Shown here one piece after another: positions 36,237 through 46,374 of a DNA stretch of 64,000 nucleotides. Source of the stretch: Rhodoferax sp. (GTDB taxonomy: Bacteria; Pseudomonadota; Gammaproteobacteria; Burkholderiales; Burkholderiaceae_C); NCBI RefSeq assembly GCF_028714215.1, contig NZ_JAQTMS010000015.1, forward strand, positions 28,078 through 92,077, in the 5' to 3' direction. Numbering within the stretch: the stretch's first letter is position 1; each line of letters starts with the position of its first letter. The translations under genes and the position numbers were made by a program. The notes beneath the pieces were generated by a model. The model worked only from the letters and a program-made list of their open reading frames with translations. It made no database searches and had not been told where the DNA came from.

Positions 36237-38249
36237 TCATTGCGGGGTGGCCAACTGCCGGGCCAGAAAGTTCTCGACCCGTTCCCAGAAATCGTATCTG
36301 TTTTCCGGCTTGAACCAGCCGTGCCCCTCATCCGGGTACTCGACCCACTCGACCTGCGGGTTGGTCTGGCGCACGGCGTCCCGAAAACGCGTGCCGTGCT
36401 CCATCGGCACGCGCCGGTCATGGCCGCCAAAAGCCAGCAGCAGCGGCTGGGTCACGCGCGCCGCCTGCTTCAGTGGCGAGGTGGCCTCGAATTGGGCCGC
36501 GTCTTTCACCGGGTCACCGATCAGCAGCGGCATGCCGTACTCTTTCCATGCCTCCGGCAGATCGCCCCAGCGCAAGCTGTACAGCAGCCCGATGTCGGTG
36601 ACGGCCAGCCAGGCGACGCCGCAGCGGTAGAGCTGGGGGTCGCGGATCAGACCCATCAGCGTGGCATAGCCGCCGTAGCTGGCGCCGGCGATGCAGACCC
36701 GTTTGGCGTCGGCCAGCCCCTGGGCAATGGCCCAACGGGCCGCGTCGGCAACGTCGTCCTGCATCGCCAGCCCCCACTGCTTCCAGCCGGCCTGAAACAG
36801 CTTGGCGCCATAGCCCGTGCTGCCGCGGAACTCGGGCTCCACCACCAGATAGCCGCGCGAAGCCAGAAACTGGGAGTCGCCGTCCCAGCGCCAACTGCCG
36901 CCGCGCACCTGCGGGCCACCGTGTACCAACAGCACGGCGGGCCAAGGCCCCAAGCCCTGCGGGCGCGTCAGGTGCAGCGGCATCATTTGCCCATCGCGCG
37001 CCTTGATGCGCACAAAGTCGCGCGTCGCCATGCGGTTGGCGTCCAGTTGCGGTCGCGTCTGGCCTATCGGTTCGAGTTGACCCGCCTCGCGGTCGTAGAG
37101 CGAGTAGACCGGGCTCCGGCGGTCGGAGTAAGACGTCACCAGCAGCCAGCGCGAACAGCCGCACTCGGCGACATCGAGCAGGTTGATGACGCCCGGTAGC
37201 CGCTTGTCGATGGTCGCTTGCAGTGCCTGCATTTCGGCGTTCAGCCAGCTCGTGCTGGTGGCATCGCTGGTATAGCGCACACCCAGCAGTTGCTGCGTCT
37301 CGTGATTGAAGATCAAGCGGCCCGCGAAATCGAAACCCTGCACCGCCACCACCGGCTGGGCTTCCAGTCGGCGGCTGGCCGCGTCGAAGCGGAACAGCGC
37401 GCTGGTCCGCTCTTCATCGGCACGATCCTTCAGCACGTACAGTTGTCCATCGGCGCCCAGTGTCCACGGTCTGAACTCACCAGTTTTACGGAAATAGGCC
37501 GGGCTCGAACTGATGACGCTCCAGGGCTCGGTGACGCTGGCACGCCAATGCACGCTGTCCTGCCCGCCGGCGCGCGACACCGCTGCCAGCGGCTGACCGG
37601 CGGCGTCTGCCCACCAGGCCTGCGCGGATTGCGCCAGCCCGGTGTCGACGCTGCTGGTGCGGCCCGTGAGCGTATCCAGGCGCAGTGGCGTCGCGCTGAC
37701 AAACTCGCGGTAGTTTTTGTCAAAATTCAGGCGCTCGATCAGCACATCGGCGGAACCGTCCCGCAAGACCCTGAGCAGGCGATGGTTGGGCCGCAGTTCG
37801 CGTGAGGCAAAGGTGTTGGCCCGGTAGATGAAATGCCACCTGCGTTCCACCAGCGCGCGCAAATTTTCTCCCGTGCGATCGACCGCGTACAGGCCCGGCG
37901 CAATACTGTCGGCGTAGGCCGACTGCAGGTCGTTGATGTTGAACACCAGCCGGTCGTCATTGACCCACTGAACGTCGGCGACATCGGCATCGACGAAACT
38001 GACGACGCTTTTGACCTGGCGCGGCGGATCGAGCTTGATGACGCCCAACTGGCGCCGGCCTTTGGCGTTGGCCAGCCGCACCGCCAGGTATTTTCCGGAA
38101 GGCGACAGGACCGGCTGCGACATCACCTCGGCGCTGAAGAAATCACGGACCGGAATCGGTGCCTCGGCGGCCTGCACAGCCGCTGGCATGGCGCCGGCCG
38201 CAACAACCCACAGCGCCAATGCGGCGCACCGGACTTTGAATATCAACAT
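36237..38249 (-). CDS. S9 family prolyl-oligopeptidase-like peptidase, exported
   Basis: This is a 670-residue protein with a signal peptide (cleavage near VQAAEA). The N-terminal 400 residues look like a beta-propeller; the C-terminal alpha/beta hydrolase domain has the nucleophile motif GASYGGYATLMG, an acid in FGGHDRRVP and the catalytic histidine in DEGHGWF. GSTGYGAKLFQAGWKQWG is typical of acylaminoacyl-peptidase/DPP-like members. It should cleave short peptides in the periplasm. Confidence 0.92.
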   Translation of the reverse strand: MLIFKVRCAALALWVVAAGAMPAAVQAAEAPIPVRDFFSAEVMSQPVLSPSGKYLAVRLANAKGRRQLGVIKLDPPRQVKSVVSFVDADVADVQWVNDDRLVFNINDLQSAYADSIAPGLYAVDRTGENLRALVERRWHFIYRANTFASRELRPNHRLLRVLRDGSADVLIERLNFDKNYREFVSATPLRLDTLTGRTSSVDTGLAQSAQAWWADAAGQPLAAVSRAGGQDSVHWRASVTEPWSVISSSPAYFRKTGEFRPWTLGADGQLYVLKDRADEERTSALFRFDAASRRLEAQPVVAVQGFDFAGRLIFNHETQQLLGVRYTSDATSTSWLNAEMQALQATIDKRLPGVINLLDVAECGCSRWLLVTSYSDRRSPVYSLYDREAGQLEPIGQTRPQLDANRMATRDFVRIKARDGQMMPLHLTRPQGLGPWPAVLLVHGGPQVRGGSWRWDGDSQFLASRGYLVVEPEFRGSTGYGAKLFQAGWKQWGLAMQDDVADAARWAIAQGLADAKRVCIAGASYGGYATLMGLIRDPQLYRCGVAWLAVTDIGLLYSLRWGDLPEAWKEYGMPLLIGDPVKDAAQFEATSPLKQAARVTQPLLLAFGGHDRRVPMEHGTRFRDAVRQTNPQVEWVEYPDEGHGWFKPENRYDFWERVENFLARQLATPQ

Positions 38250-38355
38250 TGTTTTTTCTCCCCTGTGGTGCGACTTGTGATGGGCGTCGACTCATGGGTA
38301 TTATGCCCATGCAGCAGTGCCTGTCGTCAACCGCGAGCAGTTGCTATTCATCACA

Positions 38356-38371
38356 TCCCCCATTTGGGGGA
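38356..38371. other. Perfect hairpin upstream of the DUF2059-FGE gene
   Basis: TCCCCC (38356-38361) and GGGGGA (38366-38371) form a six-pair stem with loop ATTT, inside the 213-base gap (38250-38462). A CATGGG/CCCATG stem lies about 50 bases further upstream. No U-tract follows, so the role is open. Confidence 0.4.
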
Positions 38372-38462
38372 TAGCCTTCCCGGGCCATGGCATCGAGAAT
38401 GGTTTGGCACTCCGCGTTCCATTGCCCTCACTGTTCCCAACCCATTGATCCGTCTGCCAACC

Positions 38463-39674
38463 ATGCGAAAACTATTCCTCACATCCTTCATGGCCCTCCT
38501 GGTCGGTCAAGCGGCAGCCGCGCCAGCCAGCACAGAGTCCGTCGAGACACTGCTCAAGGTAACCAGGACCGAGTCCATGTTTGACACCATGTACGCCAAC
38601 ATGGAGCAATTCATGCGGCAATCGATGCAACAGGCGACCCACGGCAAAACGCTGACGCCGGAACAGCAGCAGGTCATTGACACGGTGCCGGCCAAGTTCA
38701 TGGCGGTCATGCGAGCGGAAGTCACCTGGGACAAGCTGAAGCCCCAGTTCGTTCAGCTCTATCGGGATACCTTCGATCAAGAAGAAATCGACGGCCTGGT
38801 CGCTTTCTACCGCAGCACGGCGGGACAAGCCTTCATAGACAAGATGCCGGTCGTCATGCAGAAGTCCATGGCCATTTCTCAGTCGCAGATGCAAACCATC
38901 ATTCCGAAAATGACGGCAGCTATTGAGCAAGCGATGGCGGAGGCGAAGCTCACCCAAAATACTGTTCGGCAGCCTCCACAGTCTCAGGTAGTCAAAGACT
39001 GCGATGTATGCCCTGGGCTCTTGGCCATTCCGGGCGGAAGTTTTGAGATGGGAGCAATGGATGGCGATGCTGACGCGAAACCGGTTCACCGTGTCAATGT
39101 CAGCGGCTTTCTCCTCGGTCAGACGGAAGTGACCTATGGTCAATGGAAAGCGTTGATGGGTCCCAGTTCACAGGGCATCTCACAGTGCGGTGACGATTGC
39201 CCGGTGTCGCAAGTCAGCTGGCAGGACGCTCAAATGTATGTGCAGAGACTGAGTGAGCGCACCGGGAAAGCGTATCGCCTGCCGAGCGAGGCGGAATGGG
39301 AATACGCGGCGCGAGCGGGTGGCACGGGCAAGTGGAGCTTTGGTGACGACGAGAGCCAGTTGAACCGGCACGCCTGGTACGAAGTCAATAGTCTTGGCAG
39401 GACTCAAACAATGGGTCAAAGGCAGGCCAACGCTTTTGGTCTTTTCGATATGTACGGAAATGTGTGGGAGTGGGTGCAAGACGTGTGGCACCCCAACTAC
39501 AGCGGCGCACCCGTCGACGGATCGGCCTGGATGAGCGGAGGCGATGGAGAACTCAGGGTGCTGCGCGGCGGTGCCTGGTTTGACAAGCCCGCCAGCCTTG
39601 GGTCGGCCTATCGCAGCTGGAACACGTCCATCATCCATTACCACGGCGCCGGCTTGCGAGTGGCAAGAAATTGA
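38463..39674 (+). CDS. Fusion protein: DUF2059 domain plus formylglycine-generating-enzyme-like domain
   Basis: This is a 403-residue exported protein. A signal peptide (MRKLFLTSFMALLVGQAAAA) is followed by a helical DUF2059 domain (about residues 25-160: WDKLKPQFVQLYRDTFDQEEIDGLV, FYRSTAGQAFIDKMP). From about 178 the FGE-sulfatase domain runs to the end (GSFEMGA, LGQTEVTYGQWKALMG, YRLPSEAEWEYAARAG, NVWEWVQDVW, LRVLRGGAWF). The cysteine pair that binds copper in true FGE enzymes is absent after RGGAW, so it is probably not an oxidase; a binding role is more likely. The start is ATG 38463; the frame is open far upstream into the S9 gene, without homology there. Confidence 0.85.
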   Translation: MRKLFLTSFMALLVGQAAAAPASTESVETLLKVTRTESMFDTMYANMEQFMRQSMQQATHGKTLTPEQQQVIDTVPAKFMAVMRAEVTWDKLKPQFVQLYRDTFDQEEIDGLVAFYRSTAGQAFIDKMPVVMQKSMAISQSQMQTIIPKMTAAIEQAMAEAKLTQNTVRQPPQSQVVKDCDVCPGLLAIPGGSFEMGAMDGDADAKPVHRVNVSGFLLGQTEVTYGQWKALMGPSSQGISQCGDDCPVSQVSWQDAQMYVQRLSERTGKAYRLPSEAEWEYAARAGGTGKWSFGDDESQLNRHAWYEVNSLGRTQTMGQRQANAFGLFDMYGNVWEWVQDVWHPNYSGAPVDGSAWMSGGDGELRVLRGGAWFDKPASLGSAYRSWNTSIIHYHGAGLRVARN

Positions 39675-39692
39675 GGGTAGGTGGTGACTCCC

Positions 39693-40061
39693 ATGAGACG
39701 CATGAAGTTACTGCTGACGCTTGCCACCAATGTCGTGGCAGGCGTCCTGATCCTGATACTTTTCGTCGCTGCGGGGTTTTCCCGAGGCGGCTGGCCTGTT
39801 GTCGCGCTAGCCGTGACAGCTTGTTGCCTGATCGGCCTTGGCTTGTCCTTCGTTTCTTCAATGGGCAACAAGAATCTTTTCTGGGCTTATGGACTGGCCT
39901 ATGTTTCCCTTCCGCTGCTATTTGCCTACTCCAGCGGAAATGGCGCCAGAACAGGAGAAATGAGGTTGATCTGGACCGGCTTCCTGTTGGTCATCTATGC
40001 GGCGTGTTTGGTTGGCGGTGTCCTTGGCGCCAAAATGTTTTCAAGCACAAAAATCGATTAA
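39693..40061 (+). CDS. Small integral membrane protein, unknown function
   Basis: This is a 122-residue protein with four hydrophobic segments (residues about 5-25, 32-50, 60-75 and 95-115), separated by short charged loops. No family is recognised. The start ATG 39693 is preferred over GTG 39681 because AGGTGGT lies a few bases before it. It begins 18 bases after the DUF2059-FGE gene and may be co-transcribed. Confidence 0.6.
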   Translation: MRRMKLLLTLATNVVAGVLILILFVAAGFSRGGWPVVALAVTACCLIGLGLSFVSSMGNKNLFWAYGLAYVSLPLLFAYSSGNGARTGEMRLIWTGFLLVIYAACLVGGVLGAKMFSSTKID

Positions 40062-40174
40062 CCTTGCAATGCCGGCCCGCGACGTCTGAACCACGGGCGA
40101 TTCAAACACCACGTCGTCCGCCGGTAAAGCCCTCAGCACAGCCAGGTCGCGCGAGTTGCCCACGCAGCATCGCG

Positions 40175-40483
40175 CTAAGTTGAGAGCTTGCGGCCCAACA
40201 GGGTTTCGACAGCCTCTACTTTGGATTTCATGCGGCTGCTTGTTCCGGCCCGGTAGTCAATCTTGATTTGCGTGCCAATGCGCGGGCAGTCGGCCTCAAG
40301 CGATCGGAAACAGTCGGTGACCACGGCAAAGACCTGGTCCCATTCGCCTTCGATGATGGTGCCCATGGGGGTGAGTTGATAAGGCAGGCCGCTCTTGTCG
40401 ACGATATCGAGGATACGCGCCACATATTTGCTCTTGCTGTCTTCCAGGGTGAAGGGGGTCATGGAAAATTCGAGTAGCACCAT
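40175..40483 (-). CDS. MTH1187/YkoF-type thiamine-binding domain protein
   Basis: This is a 102-residue protein of the MTH1187 family. Markers are EFSMTPFTLEDSKSKYVARILDIVDKSGLPYQLTPMGTIIEG and the C-terminal VEAVETLLGRKL. Family members form ferredoxin-like dimers, and some bind thiamine or hydroxymethylpyrimidine. No thiamine genes are adjacent. Confidence 0.88.
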   Translation of the reverse strand: MVLLEFSMTPFTLEDSKSKYVARILDIVDKSGLPYQLTPMGTIIEGEWDQVFAVVTDCFRSLEADCPRIGTQIKIDYRAGTSSRMKSKVEAVETLLGRKLST

Positions 40484-40556
40484 TTTTCTTCTGCCTTGTC
40501 TAGTGAGATTTTGAGGGTATCACCCCTTCGCAGGGGTCGCCCATGTCGGCGCCGCC

Positions 40557-41012
40557 CTAGCCTGGAAGTTGCCCCAGTGTGGCTACCGCAATGGTTACGC
40601 AACCAAGGATCAGGTTGGTGCCTATCAGTTGCCGTATCTGGCCCAGCGCCTTAGCGCCATCGGTCCAATTCTGACCAGCGACGGCTGCCTTGAGCCTGGA
40701 ATAGGGAACCACGAAGACGTAGACAAAAATCGCGCTCATGACCAAGCCGAGCAACAGCATCGCATGCCAACGCGGTGGAGATTGCTTGAAGCCGGTGGCC
40801 AGCAACATCAACGTTCCGCTTGGCAAGATCGCCAAGACAGAACCCCAGACCCATGGGAAGAAGCGCGCGAATACGTCGGCCCACAATTTGAGCCGCACGG
40901 GCGGCTCCAAATTGGCCGCGGCGACCGGACGAAGGCACATCCAAGCGAAGAACATGCCACCAACCCAAATAACCACACCTGCGATATGAAGGAATTTGAA
41001 AATCGAGAGCAT
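40557..41012 (-). CDS. CopD-family membrane protein
   Basis: This is a 151-residue protein with four predicted membrane helices; the first contains FLHIAGVVIWVGGMFFAWMCLRPV, as in CopD-family proteins, with a conserved histidine. The start ATG 41012 (MLSIFKFLH) is chosen because AAGGAA lies just upstream; the longer start at 41045 lacks support. A role in copper or haem handling is known for some relatives but cannot be claimed here. The 234-base gap to the nitrilase gene (41013-41246) contains nothing I recognise. Confidence 0.82.
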   Translation of the reverse strand: MLSIFKFLHIAGVVIWVGGMFFAWMCLRPVAAANLEPPVRLKLWADVFARFFPWVWGSVLAILPSGTLMLLATGFKQSPPRWHAMLLLGLVMSAIFVYVFVVPYSRLKAAVAGQNWTDGAKALGQIRQLIGTNLILGCVTIAVATLGQLPG

Positions 41013-41246
41013 TGCGAAATTCCTTTGATGTTCGTGGCAGGACAATGTAGCACTGGGGGGGGCTGGCGGCCAACAGTTACGACCATTTCAGGTACTCACC
41101 GGTGGCGTCGATTGCCACCTTTTTTGTCAAACCGTGCCATTTCAGTGGCGCAGTTCAATAAGCTGCGCCAAACCATGCCAGCGCGCAAACCGGGGGTGAC
41201 CGACGTGACTTGGTACCTGTCAACGTCGAAAACCGCCCAATCCGGC

Positions 41247-42188
41247 TCAGGTGTTTAAGTGCGAAACGAACGAGACCGCCGACTGCACCGCGGTATTGAC
41301 CTGGAGTGAAAACACGTCAGGTCGGGCGTAGTGACCCACCACGTCGAAATCGAGCTGCCCCATGGCAATTGCATCGAGGTCCAGTTCGGCCGTCAGCAGC
41401 GCATCTTCGTTGCGCACCGGCCCGGCCAGAATCTTTCCCAGCGGGTCGATGATGACGCTGCCACCGCGCATCAGGACCGTGTCGGGCGCCGCGGGCAAGC
41501 GGTTGTTCATGCGGTCGGAGGGGAAGTCCGAACGCCGCAGGTGCTGGCAGGATGAGAGCACGAAGCAGCGCCCTTCCATCGCGATGTGCTGCATGGTGCC
41601 GATCCAGGTGTCGCGGTCGTCGGCAGTGGGTGCGCAGTACAGGGCGATGCGCTGCTGGTACATGGCCATGCGCAGCGCCGGCATGTAGTTCTCCCAGCAG
41701 ATCACGGCGCCCATCTTGCCGTACGGGGTATCGACGGCCTTCAGCGTAGAGCCATCGCCAAAGCCCCAGATCAGGCGCTCCAGTGCCGTGGGCATCAGTT
41801 TGCGATGTTTGCCCAGAACCTGCCCGTCGGGACCGAGGTAGACGGCGGTGCAATACAGCGTTCCGCCGTCGCGCTCGATGATGCCGATGCACACGTACAA
41901 CTGGTACTCCTGCGCCGCACTGGCCAGCAAAAGGATTTCCGGTCCATCGAGCGCCACGGCGGCATCGAAATAGTGTTTGAACTCGGCGCGGCCCTGCGCC
42001 GTGCGCCCACCCAGGTAGATGTGGAAATCGGCGCCCTTGGGATAGCCGCCGATGAAGGCCTCGGGAAACACCACTACTTGGGCTCCCTGCGCCGCGGCTT
42101 CCTTCATCAAGGCCAGCGCTCGCTCTACCGTGGCAGGGGTGTCGAGCAACACGGTGGAGGTCTGGACCACGGCGGCGGTGAGTTTCAT
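41247..42188 (-). CDS. Nitrilase family carbon-nitrogen hydrolase
   Basis: This is a 313-residue enzyme. The catalytic triad is visible: E in VFPEAFIGGYPKG, K in GKHRKLMPT and C in GAVICWENYMP, and the YPKG and CWENYMP spellings are those of true nitrilases (nitrile to acid plus ammonia). The start ATG 42188 (MKLTAAVVQ) follows GGAGAAAG; the in-frame ATG 42206 is upstream of that site. The natural nitrile is unknown. Confidence 0.92.
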   Translation of the reverse strand: MKLTAAVVQTSTVLLDTPATVERALALMKEAAAQGAQVVVFPEAFIGGYPKGADFHIYLGGRTAQGRAEFKHYFDAAVALDGPEILLLASAAQEYQLYVCIGIIERDGGTLYCTAVYLGPDGQVLGKHRKLMPTALERLIWGFGDGSTLKAVDTPYGKMGAVICWENYMPALRMAMYQQRIALYCAPTADDRDTWIGTMQHIAMEGRCFVLSSCQHLRRSDFPSDRMNNRLPAAPDTVLMRGGSVIIDPLGKILAGPVRNEDALLTAELDLDAIAMGQLDFDVVGHYARPDVFSLQVNTAVQSAVSFVSHLNT

Positions 42189-42260
42189 GTCTTTCTCCTG
42201 TTCCAAATGATGAGGTTCAACTGTTTTGACGAAGATGGGGGCGGCTCGAACACGGTGAAT

Positions 42261-43232
42261 TCAGCGCCGCCCCACCCCACTGGGGGCGGCGCCTGGTGCG
42301 GGAGGACCCGTGAAGACGCCACCCACAGCGGCAGGACCCGTGGATGCAGCGCCATTGCGGGCTTGATCGAATCCGTCTGCGGAAGTATCGATCAGCAACA
42401 CGCGATCCCGATTGTCATTCATCGTATGTGCGCCGTTTTTTGCTTTTCGCGCCCAGTACTGGGCCTTCCCCTCATCTTTTTGGACCCCTTGTCCTTCTCG
42501 GTACATCGACGCCAATATCAATTGCGCCTCGGGATGGCCTTTTTCTGCCGCCTGGCGAAACGCCACGGCGGCTCCCGCAAAGTCCCATCCATGGTAAGCC
42601 TCTAGTCCTTTTTCATATTCCTTTTTCCCAACCGTTTTAATGGCGACGCCGGTGCTGTTCTTTGCGGACCCGATGTCTTGAGATCTCTTGCGCCACTTGT
42701 CAGCTTCTACGGGGTCTGGCTTTACGCCCAGCCCTTTTTCGTACATGTCAGCCAGATTGTTCATGGCCAGTGAAAATCCTTGATCCGCGGCTTGTTTAAA
42801 TAAGGTAATTGCCTGTTTGTAATCTTGTCTAACAGCAATTCCTCCCGCATACATGACACCCAAGTTGTTCTTCGCATTTGGCAACCCCCGATTGGCAGCC
42901 TTACGAAACAGGGTCAGTGCCTTATCCAAATCTCGCGGCACGCCTTGCCCCTGCAAATACATTCTCCCGAGAGTGTTTTGTGCCATGGCAACGCCGCCTT
43001 CTGCCAATGGATTGAGCTTGCTCAATGCCAAGCCATAGTCTCGATTTTCAAACGCCGACAAGCCTTCAGCCAAGTCTGCGGATGAGTTGATGGCGAAAAG
43101 ATTTTCAGCGCTGATCGAACCGTCACATGGACTGTCGGTGTAGCTGACCTTGTTATCTTTGACACACTTGTACACCTCCGCATGAGCCGCGATACCGATC
43201 ACCATGGAAAGCAGAAGAAACAGGTTTCGCAT
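42261..43232 (-). CDS. DUF4124 and Sel1-repeat periplasmic protein
   Basis: This is a 323-residue exported protein. A signal peptide (ending AHAEVYKC) leads into a DUF4124-like segment with KCVKDNKVSYTDSPCDG. Then come Sel1 repeats (for example AQNTLGRMYLQGQGVPRDLDKALTLFRKAANRG, with AKNNLGVMYAGGI and AMNNLADMYEKGLG following), and a last one near residues 215-260. The C-terminus is rich in G, P and A. Start ATG 43232 is preceded by AAGGGAG. It is a tetratricopeptide-like protein-interaction scaffold; no partner is evident. Confidence 0.85.
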   Translation of the reverse strand: MRNLFLLLSMVIGIAAHAEVYKCVKDNKVSYTDSPCDGSISAENLFAINSSADLAEGLSAFENRDYGLALSKLNPLAEGGVAMAQNTLGRMYLQGQGVPRDLDKALTLFRKAANRGLPNAKNNLGVMYAGGIAVRQDYKQAITLFKQAADQGFSLAMNNLADMYEKGLGVKPDPVEADKWRKRSQDIGSAKNSTGVAIKTVGKKEYEKGLEAYHGWDFAGAAVAFRQAAEKGHPEAQLILASMYREGQGVQKDEGKAQYWARKAKNGAHTMNDNRDRVLLIDTSADGFDQARNGAASTGPAAVGGVFTGPPAPGAAPSGVGRR

Positions 43233-43410
43233 CAATGGCTCCCTTCTCTTTTTTATCGGCGCGCTCGGCACAGGCCGGTGGCCAAGAGCCATTTTGCTCC
43301 CGACAGTGGATGAGAACCGAGAACCCGTCTTTCGCGGCCAGCGTCCAGCGTCCAGTCAAATGGTCCCCCGCCAGTTCCAGGTCGTCAAAGCCTGCCCTCC
43401 CCCGCCGCGG

Positions 43411-44241
43411 TCACCTTCTGATTTTTTTGAACTTTTGCGTCTGTTCCGTCAACGCGCCCTCGACTGGCAAACGCTCCATGCTGGAAGCGCCATAGAAGCC
43501 GTGGCAAACCGGGCAGTTCTCCAGAATATAGGCGGCATCTTGCGGGTTGGCGATGGGTCCGCCATGGCACAGCACGATGACTTCGGGATTGACGCGCTTG
43601 GCGGCTTCGGCCCAGGCGTTGACGCGCAGCGCACAATCAGCCAATGTCAGCGCAGTCTCGGCCCCGATCGCGCCGCCCGTGGTCAGGCCCAGATGAGGAA
43701 CCACAATGTCGGCGCCGGCCCGCGCCATGTCGATGGCACTGGTTTCATCGAAAACATAGGGGGTGGTCAGCAGGTCGAGTTCGTGCGCGGCGCGGATCAT
43801 GTCGACTTCCAGTCCGTAGCCCATGCCGGTTTCTTCCAGATTGGCACGGAAGGTTCCGTCGATCAGCCCCACGGTGGGGAAGTTCTGCACACCGGAAAAG
43901 CCCAGTGCAATCAGTTCCTTCAGGAAGTGCTCACGCAGCATGAACGGGTCGGTGGCGTTGACGCCGGCCAGCACCGGTGTGTGCTTGACCATCGGCAGTA
44001 CCTCGCGCGCCATGTCCAGCACGATCTCGTTGGCATTGCCATAGGCCAGCAGCCCGGCCAGCGAACCGCGACCGGCCATCCGGTAGCGCCCCGAGTTGTA
44101 GATCACGATCAGATCGATGCCGCCTGCCTCTTCGCACTTGGCGGAAAGGCCGGTGCCGGCACCACCACCAATGATGGGCTCGGCGCGGGCGATCATGGCG
44201 CGGAATTTTTGAAGAATATCTTGTCGTGCAATGCGTGGCAT
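43411..44241 (-). CDS. PEP-hydrolase-like TIM-barrel protein
   Basis: This is a 276-residue protein of the phosphoenolpyruvate hydrolase-like family. Markers are [59 protein letters not shown] and the C-terminal [15 protein letters not shown]. In plants and fungi this domain is fused to a Tm-1-like domain; here the Tm-1-like domain is in the preceding gene of the same operon (gap about 30 bases). Its reaction is unknown despite the family name. It is the last gene of the six-gene operon starting at 50484. Confidence 0.9.
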   Translation of the reverse strand: MPRIARQDILQKFRAMIARAEPIIGGGAGTGLSAKCEEAGGIDLIVIYNSGRYRMAGRGSLAGLLAYGNANEIVLDMAREVLPMVKHTPVLAGVNATDPFMLREHFLKELIALGFSGVQNFPTVGLIDGTFRANLEETGMGYGLEVDMIRAAHELDLLTTPYVFDETSAIDMARAGADIVVPHLGLTTGGAIGAETALTLADCALRVNAWAEAAKRVNPEVIVLCHGGPIANPQDAAYILENCPVCHGFYGASSMERLPVEGALTEQTQKFKKIRR

Positions 44242-44271
44242 GAAATTACTCTTTTGTGAAGTTCGTTAAGG

Positions 44272-46374
44272 TCAGGACGGGGTGGCGCTTAGCTCGGTAA
44301 AGGCTTGCACCAGCAGGTCGGCAAATTTTGGGTCGTTGATATGCAGAGGCGTACGTACCAGCTGGCGCATCGGCGCCGCCTGGAAATGCGCCTCGATGGC
44401 GTCAAACAGCGCCTTGTCGGCCTCCGGGTTCCAGAACTGGGCGCCGGGTGCGTCCAGCATCGATACGCCGCCTTCGGGCAAAAAGAAACGCACCGGTCCC
44501 GTCATGCGGTTGAGCTTGCCGGCGATGAACTTGCCGATCGCCACGTTGTCCTCGATGCTGGTGCGCATCAACGTGACATTGGCGTTGTGCTGGTAGAGAT
44601 TGCGATGGCGGTAATGCGGCGGCACGCTGTCCAGCGCGCCGAAATTGACCATGTCCAGTGCGCCACAGGAACCGACATAGGGCACCCGGCTGCGCGCGAT
44701 GGCATCGAGCCGCCCGGGTCCGGCCGAGAACACGCCGCCCAGCAGCTCGTCGGCCACCTCGGTCGTGGTGGCGTCTATGACCCCCGCCAGCAGGCGTGAA
44801 TCGGCCAGTTTCTCCATCGACTGGCCGCCGGTGCCGGTGGCGTGGAAAACCAGGCAGTCGTAGTCCTTTTCCAGGGCTGCCGTCACCGCTTGAACGCAAG
44901 GCGTGGTGACGCCGAACATGGTCAGACCGATGGCGGGCTTGGTGGCGGCGACGGCGCGCGGCGCGTGGCTGATCATGCCGCCAAGCGCATTGGCAGCATT
45001 GGCCAGCACCAGTTGGCTGATGCCGTTGATGCCTTGTACATCGGTGACCGAATACATCATGCAGATGTCGCTGGGACCGACGTAAGGACGGGTGTCGCCC
45101 GAGGCCACGGTACTGAGCATCAGCTTGGGTACACCAATCGGCAAGGCACGCATGGCCGGGGTGGCCAGTGCGGTACCGCCGGAACCGCCGGCCGAAACCA
45201 GTCCGGCCACATCGCTGCAGGTCTGGATGTAGCGCTCGAAAGCTTCGGCCATCGCGCTCACCGCGGTGCCACGGTCGTTGGTGAAAACAGCCTCGACGCC
45301 AGCCGGATGATGGCGGGCGACCTCGCGTGGCGAGACATCGGCCGGCGACTCGGCGCCGCTGGTGGACAGGTCCACCGTGCGCGTGCGCAAGTCGAATCTG
45401 GACAGACAGTCGCGCATGTACATCAACTCGCGGCCCTTGGTGTCGAACGTACCGGCGATATAGGCCACTTTGTCCTTGCTGGCTTGCGCAACAGTCTGCC
45501 GGCTACCCGGTTGCGGGTCGGTACCGGCGCCTGTGCCCAAGCCGCTACTCGTAGCACCCGCAAGCGGATCGCCGTGTGGCTCGGACGCTGCTGCGGCACC
45601 GGCTGCCGAAGTTCTCGCGCCGCCCTTCAAGCCCAGCAGTTCCTGCTGCAAAGCCCGGTCGGCCGCAAGCTCGTTTGCCGGCAACACACGTGCTACCCGG
45701 CCGTTCACCATGACCGCCACTGAATCCGCGATGTCCATTGCAACTCCTATGTTTTGTTCTATCAACAGCACTGCGATCTTGCCCTCGGCTGCCAGCGCCT
45801 TCAACATGGCGGCCACATGGTCAAGGATCACAGGTGCCAGCCCTTCGGTCGGCTCGTCCATCACCAGCAAGCAGGGATTTAGCAGCAAGGCGCGGCCAAT
45901 CGCCAGCATCTGCTGCTCTCCCCCCGACAGTTGAGAACCACCGTTGTTGCGCCTTTGCGCCAGACGCGGAAAGGCTTCGTAGACCCGCTGCACGGTCCAG
46001 TCGCCGCGCCGTGCGCTGCCGGACGTCAGCTGCAGATGTTCATGCACGCTCAGCGAGGACCAGATGCGCCGCCCCTGCGGCACGTAAGCAATGCCCAGAT
46101 GCGCCAATCTGTGCCGCGCGAAACCGCGGATTTCCTGTCCGTTCAAGCGGATGCTCCCGCTCGAACGCACCATGCTGGTAATGGCATTGCACAGGCTGCT
46201 CTTGCCCATGCCGTTGCGACCCACCACGGCCAGTACGCCTTGCGCCAAGGTCAGGGAGACGTCTTGCACGGCATGTGCCAGCCCATAGTGAACATTCAAG
46301 TCGCGTATCGCCAGCAGGGGCGTGCCGCCGGTGGCTAGCGGACCGCTGGTCGCGGCATGCGAGTCAATGAACAT
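44272..46374 (-). CDS. LivF-like ABC ATPase fused to a Tm-1-like ATP-binding domain (UPF0261)
   Basis: This is a 700-residue fusion. Residues about 20-245 are a LivF ATPase (Walker A GRNGMGKS at 52-59, [43 protein letters not shown]). An Ala/Gly/Ser-rich linker (about 246-298) joins it to a Tm-1-like domain (about 300-700: [55 protein letters not shown]). The start ATG 46374 follows GGGAGAACACC. It overlaps the LivG-like gene by 11 bases. The fusion physically ties an importer to the Tm-1/PEP-hydrolase route. The domain separation is seen in the sequence; the function is inferred. Confidence 0.9.
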   Translation of the reverse strand: MFIDSHAATSGPLATGGTPLLAIRDLNVHYGLAHAVQDVSLTLAQGVLAVVGRNGMGKSSLCNAITSMVRSSGSIRLNGQEIRGFARHRLAHLGIAYVPQGRRIWSSLSVHEHLQLTSGSARRGDWTVQRVYEAFPRLAQRRNNGGSQLSGGEQQMLAIGRALLLNPCLLVMDEPTEGLAPVILDHVAAMLKALAAEGKIAVLLIEQNIGVAMDIADSVAVMVNGRVARVLPANELAADRALQQELLGLKGGARTSAAGAAAASEPHGDPLAGATSSGLGTGAGTDPQPGSRQTVAQASKDKVAYIAGTFDTKGRELMYMRDCLSRFDLRTRTVDLSTSGAESPADVSPREVARHHPAGVEAVFTNDRGTAVSAMAEAFERYIQTCSDVAGLVSAGGSGGTALATPAMRALPIGVPKLMLSTVASGDTRPYVGPSDICMMYSVTDVQGINGISQLVLANAANALGGMISHAPRAVAATKPAIGLTMFGVTTPCVQAVTAALEKDYDCLVFHATGTGGQSMEKLADSRLLAGVIDATTTEVADELLGGVFSAGPGRLDAIARSRVPYVGSCGALDMVNFGALDSVPPHYRHRNLYQHNANVTLMRTSIEDNVAIGKFIAGKLNRMTGPVRFFLPEGGVSMLDAPGAQFWNPEADKALFDAIEAHFQAAPMRQLVRTPLHINDPKFADLLVQAFTELSATPS

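Noticed and set aside
37833..38462. Open frame upstream of the DUF2059-FGE protein
   Set aside because: It is antisense to the S9 peptidase; a clear signal peptide begins at 38463.
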